The notes under the pieces are model-generated. The model was not told the origin of the DNA. It ran no database searches and saw only the letters and a list, made by a program, of their open reading frames with translations. From Psilocybe azurescens (taxonomy: Eukaryota; Basidiomycota; Agaricomycetes; Agaricales; Agrocybaceae), in contig JAJIRX010000779.1 of assembly GCA_023853785.1 (NCBI GenBank), positions 310,001-374,000 of the forward strand: a DNA stretch of 64,000 bases, in the 5' to 3' direction. Shown piece by piece: positions 36,706 to 47,105 of the stretch (positions are counted from its first letter, which is position 1; each line of letters opens with the position of its first letter). The translations under genes were made by a program, and so were the position numbers.

Positions 36706-39424
36706 TCAGGCCGAGATCAAAAAGTCGGGGTTGATTTCAATATCATTACCATCCTTGTCTTTCGACTTGTTGATATTGAAACTGGCCAGTACGGAGGCTA
36801 TGAGTATCCACATCTAAAGGGTGCCAATCAGCTTCTTTTTTTTTTCTACGATTAGTGAGTAGTAGGTGGAGACTTACCGTAGCGCTGGCGACATGTTTTC
36901 CCACACAGATTCTGTGAAAGAATGAGGGCTAGACTGAATCTCTGCATTTTATCATGCTCACCTACGCCCAAAGCCATATGCTAAAATTCTATCATCGCCA
37001 TTCACTTGTCCATTCTCGTCTAAGAATCTTTCAGGTTTGAATGAAAACGGGTCAGGGTAGTCTTCTTCATCGTGGGCCATCGCCCTTTAAATATGGATTC
37101 GTCAGCTTGTTGAAATTTCTTCAGAGAATAATGCTGAACACTGACCAGATATTGGGGAAGATGGAAGTCCCTATACATGACATATAAGCTCTATAAATTT
37201 TGCGACGGCTGAACAATGGCTTCATACCTTTGGGTATAAAATATCCTTTATAATGATCATCCGCAATAGGACAGTGTGGTATGCCGAGGGGAACGGGAGG
37301 CCTGAACCGCAGCACTTCTCGATATATAGCTTCAATGTAGGGAAGTGATTTGCGGTCCTCAAATGTTGGAAGTCGCTTTGACCCGATTACGCGATCAAGT
37401 TCAGCTTGAGCCTTTCTTTGGACATCGGGATTGGCAGCCATTGTATATAAAAATGTGCGAGTGGCCGATATCGTCTATCAAATAAAAGTGACATCAGAAT
37501 TGATCATAAATATCGGTGAACAAATCACCATACAGTGTCTGAAGCGGCTGGTAAAAAGACTGTTCAATGCCATTTCATTTGAACAAGGAGAACTGCGGCG
37601 CTTACCTCCATAGACTGTAAAGGCAACGTTATTTACAACATCCTCTTCATGCTTAGTCGCACCAACAGCGAACTTCTTTTCGTAGAAGTCAGTGACCAGC
37701 GATGAAGTGGACGTACCTTCTGCCTGAAACGGGACATGAGCCAGTCAATCCAACAGTATTAGCGTAAATACAAACTCACCAAGCTCTTCTTTATAAATTC
37801 TCTCGGAATTCTCTTCACCTCCTCAGATAGTTCTCTCACTTTGGCAGCCAATCTGCGAGACCAAGCACCCGGAAACCAAGGTGGAACGTATTGCAGCGCG
37901 GGAATGATATTGATGAGAGTACCACCGGGAGTAAGCAACTGAGTTCCCAGAGCGAGTGCTTCTTCTGCCAGAGAAATGACTGGATCCTCTATGGATTTAA
38001 CATCATATCCATACATCATGGCCATAGTAAGCGAAATCGAGAACCTGGTAAAAAAGTTCATGAGAAGATGCAGCCATAAAAAATGACCAGAAGGCCCGCG
38101 AAAGATACATTTTGCTATGTTCCTCAAACTCCTTCGGTGTGTCAAGCAATCCTTGAAGCAGTTGTTGAGCTTTCTCCAATTGAAGTGTCTGATACTGCCT
38201 TGCTGCTTGAGGATTGAAATTCTGTTGAGAGAATTTTCTGTATTCCCTCCACTCATCGCCATATCTCAGCATAGCAAAGTTATATTCCCACCCCATCCTA
38301 TCATCGATTGTAAATTTGCAATTTTAGAGAAGATGTGTGCATCGATGTCTTACACTTTGAAAATGGGTACAGTGTTTTGACGGTCCTTGGGACACTGACG
38401 TTCCTTGGGACAAACACAAATTTTGGACGTAGTTCTCCCGGGATAGCTCTTAAACTCATAAAATATGTAGAAATAATGGGAATACACATTATATCAGAAT
38501 TTCAGGACAATCCGTGGTCTACAAGAGGAGATATGAAGTATTTACATGCACAATTTGGGTGTTTTTGATGATCACACTTTTCTTTTGCCTCTCGCTGCTC
38601 CATAGAAACATACTTTGTAAATAAAATACTATACTAGTCGATAGGCATTTATTTATACTTTTATATGCACTTTTAATGGAGACAATTGGTTGGAATTTGA
38701 CCTCATGAGATGTGTTTTAGTGAAGAGAGATTTGAAGTGTGACATGGTTAGGGTGATGGATGAGGAAGAACGAAGAAAACGTGACAAGCTGATGGCTGTG
38801 TGATAGCACACGGAAGACGCGGACCGGGTATGTCACAAGTGTCCCAAGGAACCACATTCGTGACATTTTGGTACTCTCAGTTGCAAAGGCAATTGCTTGT
38901 TTTTCGCAGCAGAATTTTCTTTTTTCATATACCATACGATGTAAAAGACTCTTGTGTGCAATAATATATATTTTATTTGAAGCAATTTGAAGTTGTGATG
39001 ACTTAAAAGCCGAATTACAAAATAGTGTCCCAAGGACCGTCAAAACACTGTATATGGGGTCTATCAGAGTTGATTTTCGCGCGGTCTGATTGCTCAAGTA
39101 GTGCATCTGCATCCTCACGTTTATTGAGAATCATAACATGATTTCCCAATGCTTCTGCATGAAGAATGTCGCCTAGAGTATACGTTCAGCAAAGCTGTCT
39201 GTCAGAAGGATATAAAATTGCTGACTGTTATACTTCTTCCCCCAATTTAAGTATTCCAGCGCAGCGTCATACTTTGGAAAGTCGAATGCATTACCAATTA
39301 TTGGCTTTGGTTTCGGTCCAGGAGGATAGGACGCCCCAGCCTTTCTGTAAGCTAGGAGATCGGATAGTTTTTTAATGGCCCATATTATCACGAGCGCATA
39401 GCCAATGGATAGAGCGATGGCCAT
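36706..39424 (-). pseudogene. cytochrome P450 monooxygenase interrupted by a MITE
   Basis: Membrane-anchored fungal P450. ATG 39424 (MAIALSIGYALVIIWAIKKL), proline hinge ASYPPGPKPKPIIGN, DILHAEALGNHVMILNK, then DRPH, where a 681-bp element (38370-39050) interrupts the exon. Beyond it the exon resumes and after an intron reads MGWEYNFAMLRYGDEWREYR, SISLTMAMMYGYDV, I-helix AASDTTISATR (acid-Thr pair), VQRKAQAELDRVIG, ExxR within YREVLRFRP, PERFLDENGQ and the heme loop AYGFGRRICVGKH, with Cys as iron ligand. It ends FLISA-TGA at 36706. All other motifs are intact, so disruption is recent. Unless the element is spliced out as part of an intron, the product is truncated after about 120 residues. 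Substrate unknown. Confidence 0.93.
38370..39050. mobile_element. 681-bp MITE with 26-bp perfect TIRs inside the P450
   Basis: Perfect terminal inverted repeats begin CAGTGTTTTGACGGTCCTTG (left 38370-38395, right 39025-39050). TA is duplicated on both sides (38368-38369, 39051-39052), the mark of Tc1/mariner-type insertion. A second inverted pair, GTTCCTTGGGACA at 38400-38412 and its complement at 38840-38852, lies inside. No transposase is recognisable; the minus-strand ORF crossing it (38717-39118) is a read-through artefact. Non-autonomous. It differs in TIR sequence from the element at 3280. Confidence 0.93.
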
Positions 39425-40179
39425 GAGCCTGTCGTGCTACTGGAGTCAAATCAAGAAGAGGGGACACAAGCTGCTCCGCCATATTTCAAGTAAGCTGATA
39501 AGTAAGACCTTGTGAAACTCCGTTTGGTTGAGTTTTTCGTAAACCAGGGTTCTGCCTACAGAATGGTAGGTAACCCTGGTTCAACTGATCGTCAAATCCA
39601 GAGCGGAAGTCCTGAATATGCATGCGGAGCAAACATCCTGGTAAACACAAACAGAGTAAAAGGCAGAAGATAAACGCCTCGAAACATTCTTGAGGCTGGA
39701 CAGTTTATTGGTCCTAAGTTAAATAAAATGTTTCCTAATGTTGACAGTCACGGTTGGAGCGTGGTTGGAGCACTTGAACATGGTTGCATGAAATAGAAAT
39801 AGAATTATGCAGGGCTTGAGTGTTGAGAAGAGTTTCTCGTTATCCTGCAAATTTGGATAAATTTACCCTGTGCTATTTGTGCTAATTAGGTATGTAGTAT
39901 TAACTAATTTGAGGTGGATTCGTTGCGAATATTACCTTTTCCCATCACTTCTAGACCTAATTTTGCGATCCCGGCCCCTGAAAACAAAGGCTTAAAGAAA
40001 TTAAGGAGCATCGTAGGCAGCGTTGCAAATTGGGATGTAACTTGGATACAACAAACTGCGGTCTTGCTGTTCACATTTTAAACCACTCTATACCCTTGGC
40101 GAACACCGCATGGCAAATGATTTCACGCAGAATGAGAAAGTAATTTGTTATGAGTAAAAAAACATGTTAATAAGCGTGG
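39425..40179. other. intergenic
   Basis: Upstream of the P450 and 3' flank of the DUF4246 gene. No supported feature. Confidence 0.45.
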
Positions 40180-42273
40180 TCAATGTTCGCAAAGCGAGAT
40201 AGTATACTCTTCCATTACCTTTTCCTTTCGATTAATCAGAAAACGTTTCCGCTCTTCCATGAGTTTTTCCCTCAATTCCTTCGCCTCGCCCAGTGAAATT
40301 GGGAAATCCACCCCATCGAAAACATTGTCCTGCAACTCCAGTGAAAGCTGGTCGATTGGGTTTGTTTTCGTTGTATTCAAAGTCGACGCCGACGCCTGCG
40401 GTTTGCTGTTGATAGCTTCCCGCCACCAGTCCTGACGCTGGCACGGAACATGCGCGGTGCTGATTATCTTAATATTAGGGTCTACAAGAAAGAGCGCAAG
40501 GATCTTGCGATGGCCTGGCTTGGTAGGGTCCTCGAGCTTGAATGGGCCCACACGGTGCTGAAGCACGTTGGGAAAAGTGAGAAGACGGCCTTCGCGTGTT
40601 TCCACCCCACCGATGTCTTGAACTGTTGTCCCCTCCTGCGCACATCCGAAGATGGTGGTTGCCCATCTGAAATCCTCCTGTTCATAGTTTACCTCGGACA
40701 TGTCGTCCCAGAACGAGAACATCTGGCGGAAGGATAGGGTTGACGAGGTGATATTGGAGCATGAGTAGTAGTAGAGAGCCGTCGCCACGATGTGTTCATT
40801 CTGTGGGTAGTGGTAGGTTTCACGTAAGAGTTGTGGTTCAATAATAGTTTAACATGATGCGAACTCACCAGTTGACCTTCAATGTGCCAAGAACCCCCGA
40901 TATACTCAGGTTTCTCCGGGGTCAATTCAATGTTTGCTAGCTTGACGATCACTTGAAGCCCACGTTGTTTATATGTATCTTTGAGACTAAAGTTGGGAGG
41001 AGTCTTGAGTGGAGCATAGGGCAATTCAGGTTCTGGGCGTATTTCCGGTCCTCTAACCTCTTCCTCCTCAGGATTATCTTCATCTTCGTTGCCGTCTTCG
41101 ACTTGATTTTCTTCCTGACCAAGATTTGCTGCGTTTTCTTCTTGAGTAGAGACCGGAGGACCAACAATATCCGGGTTATTCTCCCCTTCAGGCGCATGAT
41201 CAACTGTTGTATATTTGATTCGTAGCTGGTGGGTAAAGTAATTCCGTAGGGGCGCTAGGGTCAAGTCCCAGAGTGGAATAGACTCTTTGATTACTGTTTC
41301 AATGAAAGAATACAAATGTTTCTCGTGTATAGGGTGGAGATTGTCGATATACGTTGTGATCCTGAGTTAAGGTGCATTAGGACCAGGAGTCATTTGACTA
41401 TCCATGACTGGAAGATTCCAACTTACTTTGGGTTCTCGCCGGAAATATCGACTTCGCAAGGCAGCCATTGGAATTTCTTACTGTGAGAACGATCACCATC
41501 ATTCCTATCAGGAACTTCCGCGATCTTTCCTTGTCCGCAGCGTTTGATGCAGTCATCCAATGTAGTTTGGGAAGTGCCCCGTTCCAAAATGCGTGTCCGG
41601 CCATATACAAGTGGGAAGAGGGACGGGTGGACGAGGTCCCATACTTTCTCATCAGAGCCAGGATGCCAATCTTTCAATTTATTCGGAATAGCATCTTCGA
41701 ACTTGGTCATTGCTTCTTGCAACGCTTGCTTAAATCCGATTGATAATGCAGTGTCTGACTTCACCACATCGCCGTTGTAGACTACAACAGGAGGTGAAGC
41801 ATCTTGTGGGATGAGGGAAGCCTTGTAACGGAGTTCGTCGAGGCACCAGTCGACCATTTTGGATGTGATATCCGCACCAGAGGTTAATGCTTCTTCTTTC
41901 CATTTCTTTGCAATTTCTGGGTTGTTAACCTGTAGGTTGATAGACACTGTAAGCCTTGAATAAGACGCGAGAAGAAAAAAATTAACCTTAGTATTCCAGT
42001 CTGGTTTATCCGTGATGGTGTTCATCAACTGGAGCATCGTGAATTCTCGTAAGGTGGTCATAGGAAACCTATAGGAACAAATTCGAGTTAGATTTGACTG
42101 GACTGCATGGAATGTTCATTGCATGCGCACGTGGATCCTCCAAGTTCCCAGATACTCAGTCCATTTTTGAAGAGCTTTCCGATGTGTCCTGGACTCCCGT
42201 ATTGAGGGACATAGTCAATGGGTTCATCTCGGCCAGGTAGTTTCGCCTCCGAGAATTTGCTTTCAATTGGCAT
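40180..42273 (-). CDS. DUF4246 family protein
   Basis: Fungal protein of the DUF4246 (PF14033) family, function unestablished. ATG 42273 gives MPIESKFSEAKLPGRDEPID. Then LREFTMLQLMNTITDKPDWN, EIAKKWKEEAL, MVDWCLDELRYKA, WDLVHPSLFPLVYGRTRIL, KKFQWLPCEVDISG, TTYIDNLHPIHEKHLYSFIE, an acidic linker (GNEDEDNPEEEEVR), then ANIELTPEKPEYIGGSWHIE, GQLNEHIVATALYYYSCSNI, EGRLLTFPNVLQHRVGPFKL, and GHRKILALFLVDPN, ending ISLCEH. The spacing of H-x-E (WHIEG), a later His (LQHRV) and Arg (GHRK) in a beta-rich C-terminal half resembles a 2-oxoglutarate/Fe(II) oxygenase; this is inference. A longer N-terminus upstream of the chosen ATG is possible. Confidence 0.88.
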
Positions 42274-42765
42274 GAGTTCAACTGGAGGGCAGAGATCAGC
42301 CACTTGATTTGAACTTAACGAGATGAACCCACATTTTATAGTCAATGGTCAGGAACTTATTTTTCGCTTTTCGAATCATCCACGGCGCTGCCTGAAGATC
42401 GCGCGACGCGTACCGAGTCAAGTTTTATGACTTGGCAATTGGCAATTCAATTGCCCTGAGTTTTGCAAGAGTTTTGAATTGAGCCAGTTAGCCCGTTTAC
42501 GTCTCGGATTGGTCATGGTACTTTGAACAACCTCGAGAATATGATCGACATTGGTACTAGGTATAAGATGGAAAGGAGCGCCAGTTTGGCCTGAGTTGAA
42601 CGCGAGCACTAACACCGAGAGACCACTTGAAATTGTTTGGATTGAAGGACGACGCTTAAACTGAACAACTCTGAAGACCGTGAGAATTCAAGGCTCATCA
42701 TTACTTCCAACGCACCCGAGTTCAGCCAAACTACCTAATTGTAATAGCACAGGGCTTGCATAGAC
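42274..42765. promoter_or_regulatory. divergent upstream region, DUF4246 / NDUFB7
   Basis: 492 bp between divergent start codons; must carry both promoters. No clear TATA box. Confidence 0.4.
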
Positions 42766-43268
42766 ATGGCGTCGTCGACAACAGCATCTCAGGAGGAGCT
42801 CAAGGCGAATAGAGTACCATTGGGTTGGAGAGATTCATGTTCTGCGTATGTTCCTCCAGCATAACCCTTGGCGTTGAACTACGTTTACTGATTTGGGATG
42901 TTTCTGTTATGTTTCTATTATCCCTTATTCTTCAACGTATGCACACTCCTTATGCTACCGTTTCCGGTCTGGAAATGCAGTCTTCTCATTCCTTTGAATG
43001 TTTGCCGGAAGAAGAACCTTTACAAGTCATGGGAGTGCGACCACGACCGCCATGTGTACGAGCAGTCAGTCAATTGAGTTCTTATGAATCCGTTCCAGAA
43101 TGCTAACTGTTGTCTCTGTTCAATAGATGCCAATACGACGAGTACGTACTTGATGTCCTCCTCAACGAACCCTTGTTGACATTCCATTTACCTCCCACCA
43201 GCTACATGCGCCGGATGAAGAAGCTCTCGAAGCAAAAGTTGGCGGCTGCAGAGGAGGCTTCGAATTAG
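42766..43268 (+). CDS. complex I subunit NDUFB7 (B18)
   Basis: Accessory subunit of mitochondrial NADH:ubiquinone oxidoreductase, on the intermembrane-space side. Exons join to MASSTTASQEELKANRVPLG, WRDSCSALLIPLNVCRKKNL, YKSWECDHDRHVYEQCQYDD, YMRRMKKLSKQKLAAAEEAS, N-stop. It carries the family's twin CX9C pattern, CSALLIPLNVC and CDHDRHVYEQC, for disulfide-relay import. Three short introns; the two inside CQYDD-YMRR were chosen to keep this motif. Size (about 80 residues) is normal for fungal NDUFB7. Confidence 0.93.
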
Positions 43269-43656
43269 CTCTGTCGACATTTCAATTCACCTCCGAATAT
43301 ATTCCTTAGACCGCCGTAATGTGAACGATACCCTCAGTCAAGACAAGTACATCGGGCCCACCATTGGCTTCCGTTCGAAGAGAGTGATCCGGCTAATTCC
43401 CAAGTACCCAGGCCTGCATGCAGCGTAGTTTTTCCAAGTTTGACGGCTCCAGCCTCCCACTGCTAATTGCTACACCTTGTGACATGGTTGGAAACGGTAT
43501 CCCCCGTGAGGCTCGTGATCGTGACGATTGGTGTCATAGGATCTTAAATAAAACACATTGTCATATGCGAATCGGTTCTTGATCTGCACTCTCACTATCT
43601 CACTATTTTCTTTTGGGTTTTATGAACAGACACACATTTTCTATTCAACTCTCATT
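43269..43656. other. intergenic
   Basis: 388 bp between NDUFB7 and the F-box-like gene; no supported feature apart from presumed terminator and promoter. Confidence 0.4.
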
Positions 43657-44813
43657 ATGGAGGCTCATTTCCATGCCCTGCCTCCGGAATTGATACGCAG
43701 AGTTGGTCGCACTTATTGTCGCACTTCGCTTATCCACTTTGACCTTTTTATATAGGGCAAGATCCACACGGAGCTCGTCTTCGTCTTCGTTTTTTCTGAT
43801 CAGTTTTCCCCACAGTTTTTCTTTTAGCTAGCGCCGACGTCTCTACCTCCACCCCTTTCTCCTGGTCTGCAAGACAGCCCACGAATGGATGCTACCCTTC
43901 CTTTACCACTCCGTCAAATTCACAACCGCTGGGCAACTTTCAAAATTTCTCTCAAGCCATGACCTACCAGATGACCTCATGGAGTCGTCATTGTCTCCGC
44001 CGTCGTCCCGCCTGGACCTCATCCAGAATATACACATCGGAGAAACACCCTCGGAAAAGGGAAACCTCGAATACGGATCGACCAACTGGCCGCTGACGGT
44101 CCTGACACGCCTGCTGTGGCTCACGAGGTCGCTCAAGCGGCTCACGATCCTGAACCTGGACCAGAACAAGTGGCGCACGTTCGAGCACGCGGTGCCCGCG
44201 TCGCTCGAGTATCTCGCGCTGGGCCCGATCCATGGGCCGTTCAGGCCGCAGGACCTGAAGCAGAAGCCGCCGCTGAAGATGTTCACGAGCGTGCTGACGT
44301 ACATGCGCGACGACGAGGTGCAGGACGCGGTGTGCTACCCGACGATGCGGCGCGTGCGGAGGATGCTCGAGTCCTCGAGCATGGCGCCGCACTGGGCGAT
44401 CGAGCAGGTCGGGTGCGTGAGCAAGAGTCCGGCGCTGGAGAGGATGGAGATCGTGCTGCTCGGGAGGGAGCAGTATACAGAGATCGCGGCGGCAGTTATG
44501 AAGGAGCAAGCGAAGATCGTGTCACGGGACCCGAGGGTGGTCATCGTGGAGGACAACAGAAGCTGGGTGAAGATCATCTATCAGGAGTGGGATGATTACA
44601 GGCTGCAGTTCTTACGTGAGTGTGTTTGATGCAACCGATCTGCGATGGTGGGACGTTTCCAGTCATTTATTCTCGACTCGATCCCATTCCTCTCTTCTTT
44701 TTTTACTCCTTTTTTTTTTAAAAAAAAAAATCGCCGTTCGTTCGGGTTACTTCAAGTTTGTTGATTTCTGTTAATTTTTCTCCTTTCTTTTTCCAGGTGC
44801 GCACACGGACTGA
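43657..44813 (+). CDS. F-box-like / LRR-type hypothetical protein
   Basis: Start MEAHFHALPPELIRRV, an F-box-like opening (LPPEL..RV). An intron of about 160 nt follows, then HPFLLVCKTAHEWMLPFLYH, which is the F-box helix 3 plus 'LPFLYHSV' seen in many agaricomycete F-box proteins. Downstream come RLDLIQNIHIGE, WPLTVLTRLLWLTRSLKRLT, ILNLDQNKWRTFEHAVPASL, PTMRRVRRMLESSS and SPALERMEIVLLGREQYTEI. The last intron (GTGAGT..TTCCAG) gives the end FLRAHTD. Such proteins are expected SCF ubiquitin-ligase receptors, but the target is unknown and the family is large and fast-evolving. The middle (about 44090-44480) has nearly all G or C at third codon positions, unlike both ends. A poly-T/poly-A run (44710-44730) lies in the last intron. 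Confidence 0.6.
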
Positions 44814-45757
44814 GGTCGCAGGCCAAACTGAGGTAGAAATTTATAGAAATTTATACGAGGGATTTCTTTAGGGTTGAAAAGAGATGCGACTCGCTTCACG
44901 GAGATCTTGTGTGCACTGTCTGATGTTCACGAGTGGTCGAACGTCTCCAATGTCCATATAGCGAGCTCCTTCCGGGGAACACGTTAATCATTGGGGCTTC
45001 AGCTTGAAGCTTGAAGGTTCGAGTTTAAAGTTTAGGTTCGACTGGAAACGATACTTCAGACGTCATCGATTGAAAGGAGAAAAAATTTACTATCAAAATA
45101 TGCCGATGAGTGTTAAACGACGTCATCATAATACAGTCGTAAAAGTAACACCAATGCCTCTTCGTGATCTTCCCTTGCTGCGCGTGTTTCACTAGTAAAA
45201 AGAGGGTACAAAACAGTCCAAATGGATGGAGTGAGGGCGCAGACATTTCAATTTGCGGACATTACATTTTGTTTATGTGATGCTTCAAGTAGATACAATA
45301 GTGTATACAGTCACGATATGAAAGAGAAGACACACTGATTCCGGAATGGACGCCGTCTAGCCTCAAAGATTGTGGATTGGGCTGGAGCGCGGTGTGTGCA
45401 GTGAGCCAAGTTTAGTGGCATGCCGCACCCCACGGTAACCACATGTGTAGAGACACGCTTAGGAAAGTAACGTGAAAGTGCATAACGGATGATCGATATT
45501 CCAGAAGCCACTTCTTCTCGCAAGGAATCGAACCACCTGGATAGGATGTCATATCAGTGCGTTAAAGTTGGACAGAGTTGGACATGGACGAACTTCTAGG
45601 CGAGTGTTTTATTTGAGGTATGGTAGTACTTCTGCCGGTTTTGTTATTTATAATCCGTGGCGTCACAGTGATAAACCCCCGAGTCTTGCCTTGACTGGCC
45701 TTAAACCTTGAGCGAAATCACTATCGAACTTTACACAGAACATTCGACCGACGCACG
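44814..45757. other. intergenic
   Basis: 0.9 kb without a supported feature. Confidence 0.45.
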
Positions 45758-46786
45758 ATGGGTTTGATGAAACTTTCGACGGCCGCGAACCCACTTACTG
45801 CCCCTTTGCCAAAGAAAGAAGGCCTGAGTCCTGCTGAAAGGGCTGCTGAACGCTTTGCGATCTCGGGCAATGTGATTGGTATTTGTCTGGATCTCTGGCA
45901 GCGAGATGTGCCTGGCGCTGATTCTGTGTTTGCTCATAAGTGACCGGAGGAGCGGGCGGGCTGGGCCTGGCTTCCGTTCGCGCGCTGCTCGAGCACGGCG
46001 CGGCAGGGGTGTGCATCTTCGATCTGCCGGCGAGATTCGAGAAGGCGCAGGCGGAGCTGCATGCGCTGCACAATGACTTTCCAAATGCGAAGATCATGGA
46101 GGGGGCCGTGGATGTGACGAGCGAGGAGAGTGTGCTGCGCGGGGTGGAGAGTGCCGTGAGGGGCATGGGCGGCGTGCATGTGCTGCTCTGTGCGGCGGGC
46201 GTTGCGAAGGATGGGGATGCGACGGAGATCACTATGGAGTTTTGGAGGCATATTCAGGACACGAATACCACGGGGTCGTTTTTGTGTGCTAGGACTGTTG
46301 GAAGGTGGGTCTTTTGCCATCATTGATATTGACAAGCAGGCGCCTGATGTGGATAGGGAGATGATAAAGCAAGGACAAGGAGGAAGCATCATATTCATAG
46401 CATCGCTCGCTGCTCATAGGGCGGTATTTCCGGTTAACCACACGGCTTATTGTGTGTCCAAGGCGGGGATTCTGCAGCTCGCTACGTCTTTGGCTGCTGA
46501 GTGGGCGCAGCATGGTATTCGGGTCAACAGCATCAGCCCAGGTTATATAGAGACACCCATGACTCAAGTCGAGGAGTTTGCGCTGGGCAAGAAAATTTGG
46601 GAGGACAGGACACCGATGGGCCGGATGGGAGTTGCGGAGGAGGTGACGGGACCGGTGGTGATGCTGTCGAGCGGAGCTGGTCGGTTCATCACCGGAATCG
46701 ATATCATAGTCGACGGTGGGTCACTAACAAAGTACTATGTGACGATGATGCTAACAAGATTACCAGGGGGAGGTCATGTCTTCTGA
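45758..46786 (+). CDS. classical SDR, sorbose/arabinitol dehydrogenase-like
   Basis: NAD(P)(H)-dependent short-chain dehydrogenase/reductase of the Sou1/mannitol-arabinitol dehydrogenase type. Exon 1 MGLMKLSTAANPLTAPLPKK..RFAISGNVI joins (intron 45878-45940) to VTGGAGGLGLASVRALLEHG, the TGxxxGxG cofactor motif. Then FDLPARFEKAQ, LLCAAGVAKDGDATEI, TNTTGSFLCAR, catalytic Ser in IIFIASLAAHRA, Y-x3-K in HTAYCVSKAGILQLATSLAA, and GIRVNSISPGYIETPM. The last intron was chosen so that the end reads DIIVDGGGHVF-TGA, a normal SDR terminus. Reaction: probably interconversion of a ketose and a polyol; substrate not determinable. The exon 45943-46230 is markedly GC-rich compared with exons after it. Confidence 0.85.
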
Positions 46787-47105
46787 GTTCTGACACATGA
46801 AATGAAATGTATAGTTGTATAGTTAGTGATTAAACAAAGCGTGCGAATTTATGTACAAGTATGTTTTTGTAGCAGCAACACGGTTCTTTTCCCGCTTCCA
46901 TCTTTGCAAAAACGCTCGCTCTAATCCAGTCCAATCTCGGATTCTGCATTCAATCAACCTCTGACAATCAACGCACAGCACAATCACCCGCACACTGCCC
47001 TCAACGCCCCCACTCAATCCTCTTCATCCGAACAACAGGCCACGTCGTTTAGACTCCTCGTCTCCCCGTAGCCCCCTCCAGTGTCCATACCCAAGTCTCG
47101 ACACC
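46787..47105. other. intergenic, SDR 3' flank and DHH1 promoter
   Basis: 319 bp; CT-rich just before the DHH1 ATG. No further feature. Confidence 0.4.

Noticed and set aside
38717..39118. 133-aa minus-strand ORF crossing the MITE end
   Set aside because: It mixes P450 codons with MITE sequence; no transposase motif.
43988..44595. Long overlapping ORFs on both strands of the F-box-like gene
   Set aside because: High GC at third positions removes stops in shadow frames; only the frame with VCKTAHEWMLPFLYH resembles a protein family.
44710..44730. T-run followed by A-run
   Set aside because: Simple sequence inside an intron; no target duplication, so not treated as a retroposed tail.
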